A stretch of DNA of 64,000 bases, from positions 1 to 64,000 of the forward strand of contig BBRT01000013.1 of the NCBI GenBank assembly GCA_001417715.1, given 5' to 3'. The notes below the pieces were generated by a model. The model was not told the origin of the DNA and searched no databases. It saw only the letters and a list, made by a program, of their open reading frames with translations. The position numbers were made by a program, and so were the translations under genes. This DNA is from Candidatus Symbiothrix dinenymphae (GTDB lineage: Bacteria; Bacteroidota; Bacteroidia; Bacteroidales; Azobacteroidaceae). Positions 51,700 to 60,309 of the stretch are shown one piece after another; the stretch's first letter is position 1, and every line of letters starts with the position of its first letter.

Positions 51700-52623
51700 T
51701 TATCTTGTTGGATAAGAGTAGTTATATGCTTTTGTATTGTCGGCACTCCATTTGTCCGACAATCGTTTGTATTCGCTGTCGAAATTTGAAACATTATAAA
51801 TATCTTTATCTTTGTCTAATGCCTCTATTTCACTTTTCAGCGGTTTGTACAAATTGTTGGAATAGTCACTTTGCGAGTTGTAATTGGAATACAGCCCCGA
51901 CCAATTATTAATTTTATTGTCCAAATATCTAACGTGCTCTCTAAATAACGATTGCGGAATTGATTTTAATCCATCATGTAAGCGGGAACAATTATTGACA
52001 AAATCGTTTTCCAAACGATTTTGTTGCAAACTTACGGCATACCGGATTTTACTTTGCACATCAGCAATCGGAAAGCGGTCGGATAAGCTACTGCCCGAAT
52101 AAGACAAATCTTTGCAGGACGAAATAAAGCCGACAATTTCGTTGTACTTGTTCAAAGCCGTTTGAATTTTCGTAAATTCTTTATCCACAGGGCTTCCTGC
52201 GACAAGCAATTGTGATTTTTTTAAATCATTCTTTTCCGCTTGAATAAATTTCAGGTCTGCGGATTTCCATTCCGAACCGCGAAAAACGGTAAATGCCTGT
52301 TTGATAAATTTGTCGGAATATGTGGAATAGAGATTTTTTTCCAAATTCTCTTTCCATTGGTCGTTTTCCGACTGATTGTTACCAAAACGATTCTGCTTGT
52401 AGAAATCGTTAATGTGGTAGGCAACTTCGCTGTAGTAGTCCTTGCAGAACTTACTGTCGGGTTTTCGCGAAAATTGCTCAATTTCCTGCTCAATTTTGGC
52501 AGTAAATTGATTTTTAGGCAAAGCGGTTTCTTTTGCCTTATCAAGGCTTGTAATCCACATTATTACGCCTATTGCTGCTGCTACTGCAACTGCTGCAACT
52601 AAAATGATTACTTTTTTATTCAT
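51700..52623 (-). CDS. Single-TM protein of the srf-like operon
   Basis: This 307-residue protein has one N-terminal TM helix (MNKKVIILVAAVAVAAAIGV, residues 4-22) and an outer, helical domain of about 280 residues with no recognised motif (EIEQFSRKPDSKFCKDYY; KFTKIQTALNKYNEIVGF-like spacing). Positive charge before the helix suggests an N-in, C-out topology. It overlaps the upstream 831-residue gene by 4 bases (ATGA), so the two are translationally coupled and probably made in fixed ratio. Confidence 0.75.
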   Translation of the reverse strand: MNKKVIILVAAVAVAAAIGVIMWITSLDKAKETALPKNQFTAKIEQEIEQFSRKPDSKFCKDYYSEVAYHINDFYKQNRFGNNQSENDQWKENLEKNLYSTYSDKFIKQAFTVFRGSEWKSADLKFIQAEKNDLKKSQLLVAGSPVDKEFTKIQTALNKYNEIVGFISSCKDLSYSGSSLSDRFPIADVQSKIRYAVSLQQNRLENDFVNNCSRLHDGLKSIPQSLFREHVRYLDNKINNWSGLYSNYNSQSDYSNNLYKPLKSEIEALDKDKDIYNVSNFDSEYKRLSDKWSADNTKAYNYSYPTR

Positions 52624-55115
52624 TGTTTTAATCCTTTCTTTTTATCTTGTTTACTGTATGAAGGATTTGTTCCTTCTTGACACATTTTATCCAAAAACGC
52701 TTTCAATTTACTGTTTTCAAAAGTCGTCTTTACCTCTTGCGCATTTACTTTTTCGCGGAAAGTCCAATAAGTTTTCGACTTTTTACCACTACCAGAACCA
52801 TCTAATGCCCAAAAATCCAAACATAATTGAATACTGTTTTTGAGGTTTTGATTAATATCCTTTGTCTTTTTATATTCTTGCAATTTTGCCTCGTCCAACT
52901 CGCCGCCTCTTATGTATTGGATAATTTTGAAAGTTATATCATTGGCAGGAGCAGGCTGCGATTGCGTTTCTGCCTTTGGTTGTGGTGAAGTTTGAGTTTC
53001 CGTAGGTGTATTTTGCTTTGTTTCCACAGGTTTTGTGGAATTTTCTTTTTTCACTTCTTGCGGCTGTTCCGTTTTTGCGGGTTCTTTTGGCGTAAGAATA
53101 GAATTGATAGAATCTGCAATTTGCGTTAAAGTGAGGGCGGAAACATCACCAAGTTTTTGTCCAACTTCTGCTGAATTTATGCTACCTATTTTATTGATTG
53201 CAGCTTTTAATTTTTGTTGTGCAGAAGAATAATCCTGATTTTTCAGCTCTTCAAATTTGTTATTCGCAAGCATATTTCTTTTAGTAATTGCCCTCTCAAT
53301 GCTTTGTAAAGTTCTGTCCCATTCTTTATATTCTGTAGAATCGGGTTTTTCTTCATCGCCGCCAAACATTCCACCACCCTTTTTGATTTCTGGCTTTTGA
53401 TTTTCCCAATTAACTTTATAAAACTTCAATGTATCAACGAAAAGCGCATCGCCTTCAACGTACATTTGTATTTCGAATTTATTAAGTGGCGTTTCGTGCG
53501 TATTGTTTTTATCAAGGAAATAACACAACACCCAAATGCCTAAACCGAGAACTAATAAACCAACAACACTGCCTGCAATGAATTTCGGGTTTTTGTAATT
53601 TTTATCTTGGGTACCAAGAGTACCAGCGTAATTATCTTTTTCCTTGTTTTTGTCCAATACGATATCACTACCGTCTTTTTTGTTTGAATATCCTGCCGAA
53701 GCACTTCCATGTTTGCCCATAGATATAGGCTTTTCCTGCTCTTTTTTCTTCAGTTGAATGTGGATTTCACCGGTTGATTTAGGACAAAATACCTCTTTAC
53801 CTGAATAATACTCTTCGCCGTCTCTCTTTGACACTTCAATATAACATTCTTTTTCAATATCTTCATCTCGAAATTCTAATGAAGTGGTTTGTTGATTAAC
53901 GTTATAGGAATCGATACGAACTGTAAAATCATAAACGATTCCGTTTTCGTTTGTTGCAGCTATCTCAACTTTTTTAATATCGTGCATCGTTATTTCAACA
54001 GTATCTCGTTTTTCAGGTTTAACTGGCACTAAGTCAGAAACAAAAATATCGCCTTTTCTTGCAGAAACTGAAATATCTTTTATCAGTTCTTCGCCTTTAA
54101 AAATATAATTATATGTATGTCCACATACTGGTTGCCAAGGTTGAGTGCCAATTTGAATTTCTGCACCCTCTATGCTTTTCCCATGCCGATCTTTAATTTC
54201 AAAAGTAACCGATTTTGTTTTTGGCGTGGGATTGTTAAATGCATCATATTTGATTTTAATCTGATTTCCATTGATTTCCAAATACTTGAAAATATCAGGA
54301 TTAGGATTTGACAATGACCCGATTGGTGGTGCTATCGGTTCATAGCATCTGTCGTCTTTTGAGTATCTGATTTCTACCTGCCACTTTGCTCTTATTTGAT
54401 TTTCTCCTTTGTTGTTTGAACGTTTTTTGCCGTTTGCAATAATAGATACGCTTTTGTTGTAGTTATAATTATTCAAATAGTAGTATTCGTTTTTCAAATC
54501 CACCTCGCCCGTCAAATCGTTATCGGAATGTTGCAAAGCAACAAGCGGATTTTCGTCTTTGCCTTTCAAATCGTTGCTAATGAAAAGAATTTGGCGATAA
54601 GGCGTGTATTCTTCTTGAAAAGGTGCATCAAAAATATCTTCAAGTGCAGAATCATCAGGATAATAGACAAATGCTGCACCTGTTGAATCTGATTGCATAT
54701 CATCAGAAACAACAGACGAATTGGAACAAATGTCTTTATCGTATTCGTTTGAAATTGTATCAAGAAAACTAAAATTTTCTCTTACATCTTCAAGATTTCT
54801 CCCGTCGGGAATAAATTCTTGACAGTATTCGTTTTCTACTCTATCCAAAACAGTTTTGATTGTTTTGCCAGACAGTTTTTTGTCGAAAGGTAAAAACAAG
54901 GAAAAAGCCACAAAGCCAATTCGCTTATCACCACGCACATCTTTTACAATTCTGTATTTTGTGAAAATACAATTATTATTATTGTAGTTAATGGCGTATG
55001 CCTGTTGGGTAAGTGCTTTTATACCAGCACCTGTTCCTATGTCAAATAATCCTGACAGTTGCTTGTCCGTAAAGTAATCCCAGCCTCCTTTTGTTCCACT
55101 TATTACTATATCCAT
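52620..55115 (-). CDS. TM-anchored multidomain partner of the GTPase-like protein
   Basis: This 831-residue protein starts with a ~200-residue cytoplasmic-type domain (TKGGWDYFTDKQLSGLFDIG; NCIFTKYRIVKDVRGDKRIGF; AFSLFLPFDKKLSGKTI). A PEGA/Ig-like beta region (~300-460: KSIEGAEIQIGTQPWQPVCG) follows, then one TM helix (residues 512-534, FIAGSVVGLLVLGLGIWVLC). A C-terminal tail is partly low complexity (P/T/Q/K, ~690-750). N-domains of this kind occur in Bacteroidetes beside P-loop GTPases, resembling the 'GTPase-associated' domains of conflict systems. That link is inference. It is 6 bases from the GTPase-like gene, which suggests a partner role. Confidence 0.7.
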   Translation of the reverse strand: MDIVISGTKGGWDYFTDKQLSGLFDIGTGAGIKALTQQAYAINYNNNNCIFTKYRIVKDVRGDKRIGFVAFSLFLPFDKKLSGKTIKTVLDRVENEYCQEFIPDGRNLEDVRENFSFLDTISNEYDKDICSNSSVVSDDMQSDSTGAAFVYYPDDSALEDIFDAPFQEEYTPYRQILFISNDLKGKDENPLVALQHSDNDLTGEVDLKNEYYYLNNYNYNKSVSIIANGKKRSNNKGENQIRAKWQVEIRYSKDDRCYEPIAPPIGSLSNPNPDIFKYLEINGNQIKIKYDAFNNPTPKTKSVTFEIKDRHGKSIEGAEIQIGTQPWQPVCGHTYNYIFKGEELIKDISVSARKGDIFVSDLVPVKPEKRDTVEITMHDIKKVEIAATNENGIVYDFTVRIDSYNVNQQTTSLEFRDEDIEKECYIEVSKRDGEEYYSGKEVFCPKSTGEIHIQLKKKEQEKPISMGKHGSASAGYSNKKDGSDIVLDKNKEKDNYAGTLGTQDKNYKNPKFIAGSVVGLLVLGLGIWVLCYFLDKNNTHETPLNKFEIQMYVEGDALFVDTLKFYKVNWENQKPEIKKGGGMFGGDEEKPDSTEYKEWDRTLQSIERAITKRNMLANNKFEELKNQDYSSAQQKLKAAINKIGSINSAEVGQKLGDVSALTLTQIADSINSILTPKEPAKTEQPQEVKKENSTKPVETKQNTPTETQTSPQPKAETQSQPAPANDITFKIIQYIRGGELDEAKLQEYKKTKDINQNLKNSIQLCLDFWALDGSGSGKKSKTYWTFREKVNAQEVKTTFENSKLKAFLDKMCQEGTNPSYSKQDKKKGLKQ

Positions 55116-55121
55116 TGTTTT

Positions 55122-56513
55122 TTAACTGTTTAAGAATTTACTATACCAACTGTTATTCACAGGTTTAATTCGCTCCAACAAGTCATTGATAATAGCGTGC
55201 GAATAATCACGGTTGATTATACATACTTTTTTGAAAATCACATCACCGATAGAAAAGAGTTTTACTTTGAAATCAACCGAATGGTCTTCACATTGTCTCT
55301 TTAATACACCCATAAATGTACCAAAATTTTCGCGCAAAAACGATTCTGCACTTTTGGTCCTATCATTGCCTTTTATTTCGTCCGACTTGGTAACTACTAC
55401 ATAAACAGCATCGGTTTTTTTCTTAAAAATATCAACCGGTTTACCGTTCTTGTCTTTTGCATCTCTGAAATAAGTTGCAGCCGCTTCTAAATAGTTACTT
55501 TGAGTGAGTCCATTCCTGTCTTCTGCATATTTGGTTTCCTGATTATAGTCGATAAAAAAGAAATGAATTTTTTGATTATTGCTTTTCAACAACAAATCAA
55601 GTGTGTGAAATGCTTTTCCTATATCGTCCCTGTCGGAAGCCTTAATTATTTGAGTATTGTTTGCAACTTCATAAAAATATTTGAAAACCTCGCCACTCAA
55701 CTCAAAAAATGAAATTTTACGTTTGTGTTTTTCTCCATTTTTATAGAAAAGAAAAGGCATATATTGCGTTTTGTCTATAGCAGAACGACCAGGTAAATAA
55801 CCGCAATCGTTGCGAAATATACCGATTAAACTGTCGCGGTAGGTTGCTCCAAATTTCTTTTCACAATCAGGTGCTTCCATTAAAAAGTCCTTTTTTATAG
55901 TATTAAAAATTGCGGATAAAGCGCAAGTTTTACCCGACGAAGGTATGCCCCAAAAGAAAACATCGGTATATCCTTCCGGCACATCGCTTTCGTTTTGCGG
56001 AATCTCATTGAATCTTAGTGTCGGTTCTCTATAATCCTTTATTTTTCTAACATCTACGCCACGTGTATCGTATCCACGTTTGCTTAATATAGCAGACAAA
56101 ATTACTTCATCTAAACCGGAAATATCATCAATGTCATATTCATTAATGTTATCTTCAATTTCACGCAACATTCTTTCATATTCCTCACGTTGGCGTTCAA
56201 CAGCACGCGTAGCATTATTCAGTGTTTGAATTTTTTCTTGTGCTTCGGTTGCGTGATTTCCATTAGGGAATAGCGATAAATACTTTTCGAATGCCTCTAC
56301 CGTATTTGCAGCGACAGTAGTATTATAAGCATCATCATCTTTTTGCTTTAATAATAATTGAACATTTTTGCGTTTTTCCGCCGAATCCCAACCGCCTTGT
56401 TTTTTTACGGCTTCAGAAAAAACTTCAAATGAGATATTGTTTTCGCAGAGAAAATTAACTATATCTGCGGCACTCAAATCTTCTAATCTATTTATGATTT
56501 CTTTCAATTCCAT
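55122..56513 (-). CDS. P-loop GTPase-like protein of the srf-like operon
   Basis: This 463-residue protein has an N-terminal helical region (EIINRLEDLSAADIVNFLCE). A short TPR-like patch (AFEKYLSLFPNGNHATEA) and a coiled coil (~102-125) follow. The NTPase domain shows G1 GIPSSGKT (residues 189-196), a G3-like ELSGE (271-275), and G4 TKSD (375-378), which reads N/TKxD and points to guanine binding. No close named family was recognised. It resembles the solitary TRAFAC-type GTPases that partner with membrane effectors. It lies between the four-TM gene and the 831-residue partner. Confidence 0.75.
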   Translation of the reverse strand: MELKEIINRLEDLSAADIVNFLCENNISFEVFSEAVKKQGGWDSAEKRKNVQLLLKQKDDDAYNTTVAANTVEAFEKYLSLFPNGNHATEAQEKIQTLNNATRAVERQREEYERMLREIEDNINEYDIDDISGLDEVILSAILSKRGYDTRGVDVRKIKDYREPTLRFNEIPQNESDVPEGYTDVFFWGIPSSGKTCALSAIFNTIKKDFLMEAPDCEKKFGATYRDSLIGIFRNDCGYLPGRSAIDKTQYMPFLFYKNGEKHKRKISFFELSGEVFKYFYEVANNTQIIKASDRDDIGKAFHTLDLLLKSNNQKIHFFFIDYNQETKYAEDRNGLTQSNYLEAAATYFRDAKDKNGKPVDIFKKKTDAVYVVVTKSDEIKGNDRTKSAESFLRENFGTFMGVLKRQCEDHSVDFKVKLFSIGDVIFKKVCIINRDYSHAIINDLLERIKPVNNSWYSKFLNS

Positions 56514-56530
56514 TATATAATAATTTATGT

Positions 56531-57538
56531 TTAATATTTTATATCAAATTTGCTCTCTGTTTTATTTTGTTTCTTTGAAAATATAGCACGCAATAATGCA
56601 CGAAAACCATAAGGTGATTTTGTACTTCTTCTACTGAAGATATATGAAAGCAAAATCAGCACATACACCAAAACTGCCAATGAAACAGCAAGCGTTGTAG
56701 GGCTACCGAGTTTTGTAAAATCGCTTTTTACATTCTCAAAACCAAGCGGATATTCAAAATCGGCGGCTTGCTCGCCTTGTTCGCGTACTTGCGAAAGAGT
56801 TATCAAAGTGTTGAGCCACTCGTTTGATTTTTTCTCAACATCATTCACTACCCCTGCAATGCCTATTAGCAACGGAGAACTTGTAACGCTTTTGGCATTT
56901 TGCAACCATTCGGTAGCAACTTCTTTTATACCATTGTTGGCAATAGCGTCGCTATAATTGGTTGGGAATAAATCGGCGTGAACAGTAAACATCTTTGTTT
57001 CAATTTGTTTATCGTCTGAAACACCGTTGTTTTCAAAACCGTATGCAGTATATCCGTTGGGGTTTATGTTTTTAGCGGCTGCTACGCTTTTGAGTTTGCT
57101 TTTATACAAATTTTCGCGGTTGTCGGCATAACTTTCATACGCAGCAAACATATTTTCTGTTTGCGTAATGCTTGTTTGCAGTTTGTTTTGAATGTCGGCT
57201 TTGTGCGCCGTTACCGTGAAATAATGCGGAAAGGGCGAAGTGCGAGTGGTAAAGAAAAGTGCAAATACCACAAACAAAAGCAAAAAGATTACTTCCCAAA
57301 TAAAACAGGTTTTGGAACTGCCACTTGTGCGTTTAAGCAATATGGCAACAGTGGCTGTGCCACCGATCAATATGGCAATAACAGCCGCAATAACAACGCA
57401 ACCGAAAGTATGCGACATTCCCCACACTTTTTCGTTACTGACATTAAGAAAATTTGCACCCAAAAAGCACACAATGCCGAACAAAGCGGCTAAAAAGATT
57501 GGCACTACAATTGCCCAAGGAAATTTTGACTGTGTCAT
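56531..57538 (-). CDS. Four-TM protein of the srf-like operon
   Basis: This 335-residue membrane protein has three TM helices near the start (about residues 8-30, 44-68 and 78-97), a ~185-residue soluble loop, and a fourth TM helix (~285-305) before a basic cytoplasmic tail (RRSTKSPYGFRALLRAIFSKK). The loop (HADLFPTNYSDAIANNG; WLQNAKSVTSSPLLIG) has no recognised motif. By topology it could be a membrane sensor or pore. It is 35 bases from the protease gene and 17 from the GTPase-like gene. Confidence 0.72.
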   Translation of the reverse strand: MTQSKFPWAIVVPIFLAALFGIVCFLGANFLNVSNEKVWGMSHTFGCVVIAAVIAILIGGTATVAILLKRTSGSSKTCFIWEVIFLLLFVVFALFFTTRTSPFPHYFTVTAHKADIQNKLQTSITQTENMFAAYESYADNRENLYKSKLKSVAAAKNINPNGYTAYGFENNGVSDDKQIETKMFTVHADLFPTNYSDAIANNGIKEVATEWLQNAKSVTSSPLLIGIAGVVNDVEKKSNEWLNTLITLSQVREQGEQAADFEYPLGFENVKSDFTKLGSPTTLAVSLAVLVYVLILLSYIFSRRSTKSPYGFRALLRAIFSKKQNKTESKFDIKY

Positions 57539-57573
57539 ATTATTTATTTTTTAATTATTTTATTTTCAATGTT

Positions 57574-60309
57574 TTATCTACTGTTTTCTATTCTTCGCAA
57601 CTCTGCATTTACGCGAGCTAATTCCTCTTGCAAGCGGTTGCGTTCCTGTTCCAACTGCGAGCGGCGGTTTGCCGACGGCGGCGTGCTCGGATTGCCGGGA
57701 TTTTGAATATTGCCGGCATCGCCCAAAGTGAACGTGCAAATATTGATTGCGTTGTCTTCTTTTTTGATAACTCCTTGATATTCATCTGTTTTTTCGCCAT
57801 GTTTTACTTTTATGGTATAGGGCGTTTCATCAATGTTGGATTCGTGCTTTTTGAAATATCGGAGATAAACATTGTATGTTCCGTTGGGTGCGCCGCCCTG
57901 TGCCCAATAAATGTTTTCAATGGGCGTTTTGCTGTCGGGGTATTCCACATTCATATCAATTTCGAGTTGCCCGCCACTTGGCACTCTTTTGTTTTTGTAC
58001 CAAACGGAAGCACCCTGCGGGTCTGTACAGATTAAATCCAAATCGTTGTAGTTGTTCCAACTCAAAAACACCTGAACATCGCCGGTTGAAGGTGTTGGCG
58101 TAGCCGTGCAATCAACTGTTTCTCCCGATTTCACCTTTTGTAATGCTTTGTCGAGTTGAATTAAGTTGCCGATATTGCCTTGCGCCGGTAAACCGGTGCC
58201 TTGCAGGATGCAAATAATTTGTTTGGTGGTGAGCGTGTCGTTCAAACTTTTCATCAGTGCAATGGCTCCCGTTACAATCGGTGCCGCCATACTTGTGCCG
58301 TCCATCGTTTGATAGTCGCCGACACCCACCGAACTGTAAATGTCAACACCGGGGGCGGAAATGGTGGAGTAAGAACCGTAGTTGCTAAATCCGGCTTTGC
58401 CAAAATTCCGGTTGTTCTTATCTACCGCCGAAACGGTAACAAAAAGCTCGGGGCGTTGCATTGGTTCAATACCCGCCAAAACGTTATCGTTGCCGGCAGC
58501 TATCACAATAGTTGCATTGTGCTTGGCAGCAATTCGCATAATTTCGCGCCATAGCCGTTCTTCCTCTTTGAAATGATTGCGTATCAAATCCTCCTGTGCA
58601 CTTTTGGAATACTGGTCAAGACCCTTAAACTGCCCTCCCAACGACACATTCACCACATCGGCTCCTTGATACAATGCGTATAAAACACCGTCCAACACCG
58701 AAGTGGTTGTCATCAACCCGCGAGCATCTGCCACCTGAATGGGCATAAATTTACATTCGGGGGCAATACCGCAAATTCCTTTGCCATTGTTGGCAATGGC
58801 TAATGCTGTTCCGGCAACATGTGTGCCGTGGTCTTCCTGCTGTGGGAAAACTTCCGATGAATGTTTCCACACATTGTAGGGCATCACCACCTTGCTGCTC
58901 AATTCGGGGTGTTTCAAGTTGAAGCCATTATCAACAATGGCAACAGTAAGTTTCGGCGAACCGCACGTAATGTCCCACGCTTGAGGTGCATGTATGGCAT
59001 TCAAATACCACGATTTGTCTCTGTCGGAAAACGCGGGGTCGGTTGGCGTATAGCCCGTTTCAAAAAGAGCCTCATCGAAAACGAAAAGTTCGTATTGGGG
59101 TGCAAATTTACCCGGAATTTCCTGCTTTAACTGTTCGCGTTCCTCTCGCGGGATGTCAATTTGCATGCGCTTTACTACATCATCGTAATACACAATTTTA
59201 TATTTCTCGTCCGGATATTTTGCCTTGAAATCCTTTGCCAAATCCATAATGGATTTATCCTCATTTTCCATCAAAATATTCAACCGATTGCCAATAATAG
59301 ACGGATTGCCGGGGATAATATCAGGGTCATCTTCTATCGGAGGCAGCACGCCCGGCGCAGGCGGAAGCACACCTTGCATGGGCGGCAACACATCATCGTA
59401 ACCCGGAGGCGTTGGCGCAGGCGTGTAAGGGTCGCCGGGGTTGTAAATACCACCTTTGCCTGCGTTGGGGTTGTCGCCAATCCAAGGCTTGTCTTCTATT
59501 GGAAAAGAAATAGGTGGTTGGTTTCCGTTGCAACTTCTAAACAGCCAACAGAGCAGCAATAAGAGTAACAACAGTAAAAGCAACCACAACAACCATTTCA
59601 GACACCCACGCCCAATGAACAAGGCACACAGCCAATTCCAAAAACGCTTGTACCAAGGGACAGTCGGCAGAGGTAGCGGTGGTGGTGACAAAATTATTGG
59701 CTCTGGCTCCGGCGACTCCGGAATTGGGTCTGCATCCGGAACGGGTGGCGGATTTTGTGGGGCGATTGGCGGGGATTCAACAGTCGGCGGCTTTGGTTTC
59801 TCGACATAAACTCCTTTTGCTATTGTACCGATTGGCTCTCTTACTTTATCTCTTAACTGCATTCCCCAAACACCGAGCACAACTTTATCGGCAAAGCAAA
59901 AGAAAAAATCAGGGTTATCGGCAAATTTTGTTGCTCGTTCCAGATATTCTGCCTCAGCGGCTTTGCCTCCCTGTTTGAGTGAATTGATAACGCTATGGTA
60001 GTGAGCAAGCGTGTTATTTTTGATTTCTTCGTATCGTGTGCGTTCCTCTTCCTGCAATTCCGAAAGACGTTGTGGCGTTTCATCATATTGGGCATACCAG
60101 ACAATCGAGTCGTCATCAACATCAACAACAGGTTGTGCCAAAAAATGACGGTATTTCTCGTCAATATGATTTTTAACGCTGTTTTCGAGACGGTTATACC
60201 AGTTTTTGTCATTTTCAAAACCTTGAAAGGATTTAAAATTTGTTTTGTAGTTTGCCGTACTGCAAAGTTTGTCTTTTTTAACACCATCCAATCCTATTAC
60301 TGTTGACAT
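57574..60309 (-). CDS. Membrane-anchored subtilisin-like serine protease (S8) of the srf-like operon
   Basis: This 911-residue protein has an N-terminal domain of its own (~1-180) and a proline-rich linker. One TM helix follows (residues 237-258, LKWLLWLLLLLLLLLLLCWL), preceded by basic residues that predict an outside catalytic part. After a second P/G-rich linker comes the S8 domain with the full triad: Asp460 (AIVDNG), His494 (DHGTHVAG) and Ser673 (DGTSMAAP), plus the oxyanion-type Asn in VIAAGNDN. A C-terminal beta domain (VFLSWNNYNDLDLICTDPQG, ENIYWAQGGAPNGTY) resembles YfaP/DUF2135. The end is a coiled coil (QLEQERNRLQEELARVNAEL). Its start overlaps the srfC-like stop. Confidence 0.85.
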   Translation of the reverse strand: MSTVIGLDGVKKDKLCSTANYKTNFKSFQGFENDKNWYNRLENSVKNHIDEKYRHFLAQPVVDVDDDSIVWYAQYDETPQRLSELQEEERTRYEEIKNNTLAHYHSVINSLKQGGKAAEAEYLERATKFADNPDFFFCFADKVVLGVWGMQLRDKVREPIGTIAKGVYVEKPKPPTVESPPIAPQNPPPVPDADPIPESPEPEPIILSPPPLPLPTVPWYKRFWNWLCALFIGRGCLKWLLWLLLLLLLLLLLCWLFRSCNGNQPPISFPIEDKPWIGDNPNAGKGGIYNPGDPYTPAPTPPGYDDVLPPMQGVLPPAPGVLPPIEDDPDIIPGNPSIIGNRLNILMENEDKSIMDLAKDFKAKYPDEKYKIVYYDDVVKRMQIDIPREEREQLKQEIPGKFAPQYELFVFDEALFETGYTPTDPAFSDRDKSWYLNAIHAPQAWDITCGSPKLTVAIVDNGFNLKHPELSSKVVMPYNVWKHSSEVFPQQEDHGTHVAGTALAIANNGKGICGIAPECKFMPIQVADARGLMTTTSVLDGVLYALYQGADVVNVSLGGQFKGLDQYSKSAQEDLIRNHFKEEERLWREIMRIAAKHNATIVIAAGNDNVLAGIEPMQRPELFVTVSAVDKNNRNFGKAGFSNYGSYSTISAPGVDIYSSVGVGDYQTMDGTSMAAPIVTGAIALMKSLNDTLTTKQIICILQGTGLPAQGNIGNLIQLDKALQKVKSGETVDCTATPTPSTGDVQVFLSWNNYNDLDLICTDPQGASVWYKNKRVPSGGQLEIDMNVEYPDSKTPIENIYWAQGGAPNGTYNVYLRYFKKHESNIDETPYTIKVKHGEKTDEYQGVIKKEDNAINICTFTLGDAGNIQNPGNPSTPPSANRRSQLEQERNRLQEELARVNAELRRIENSR

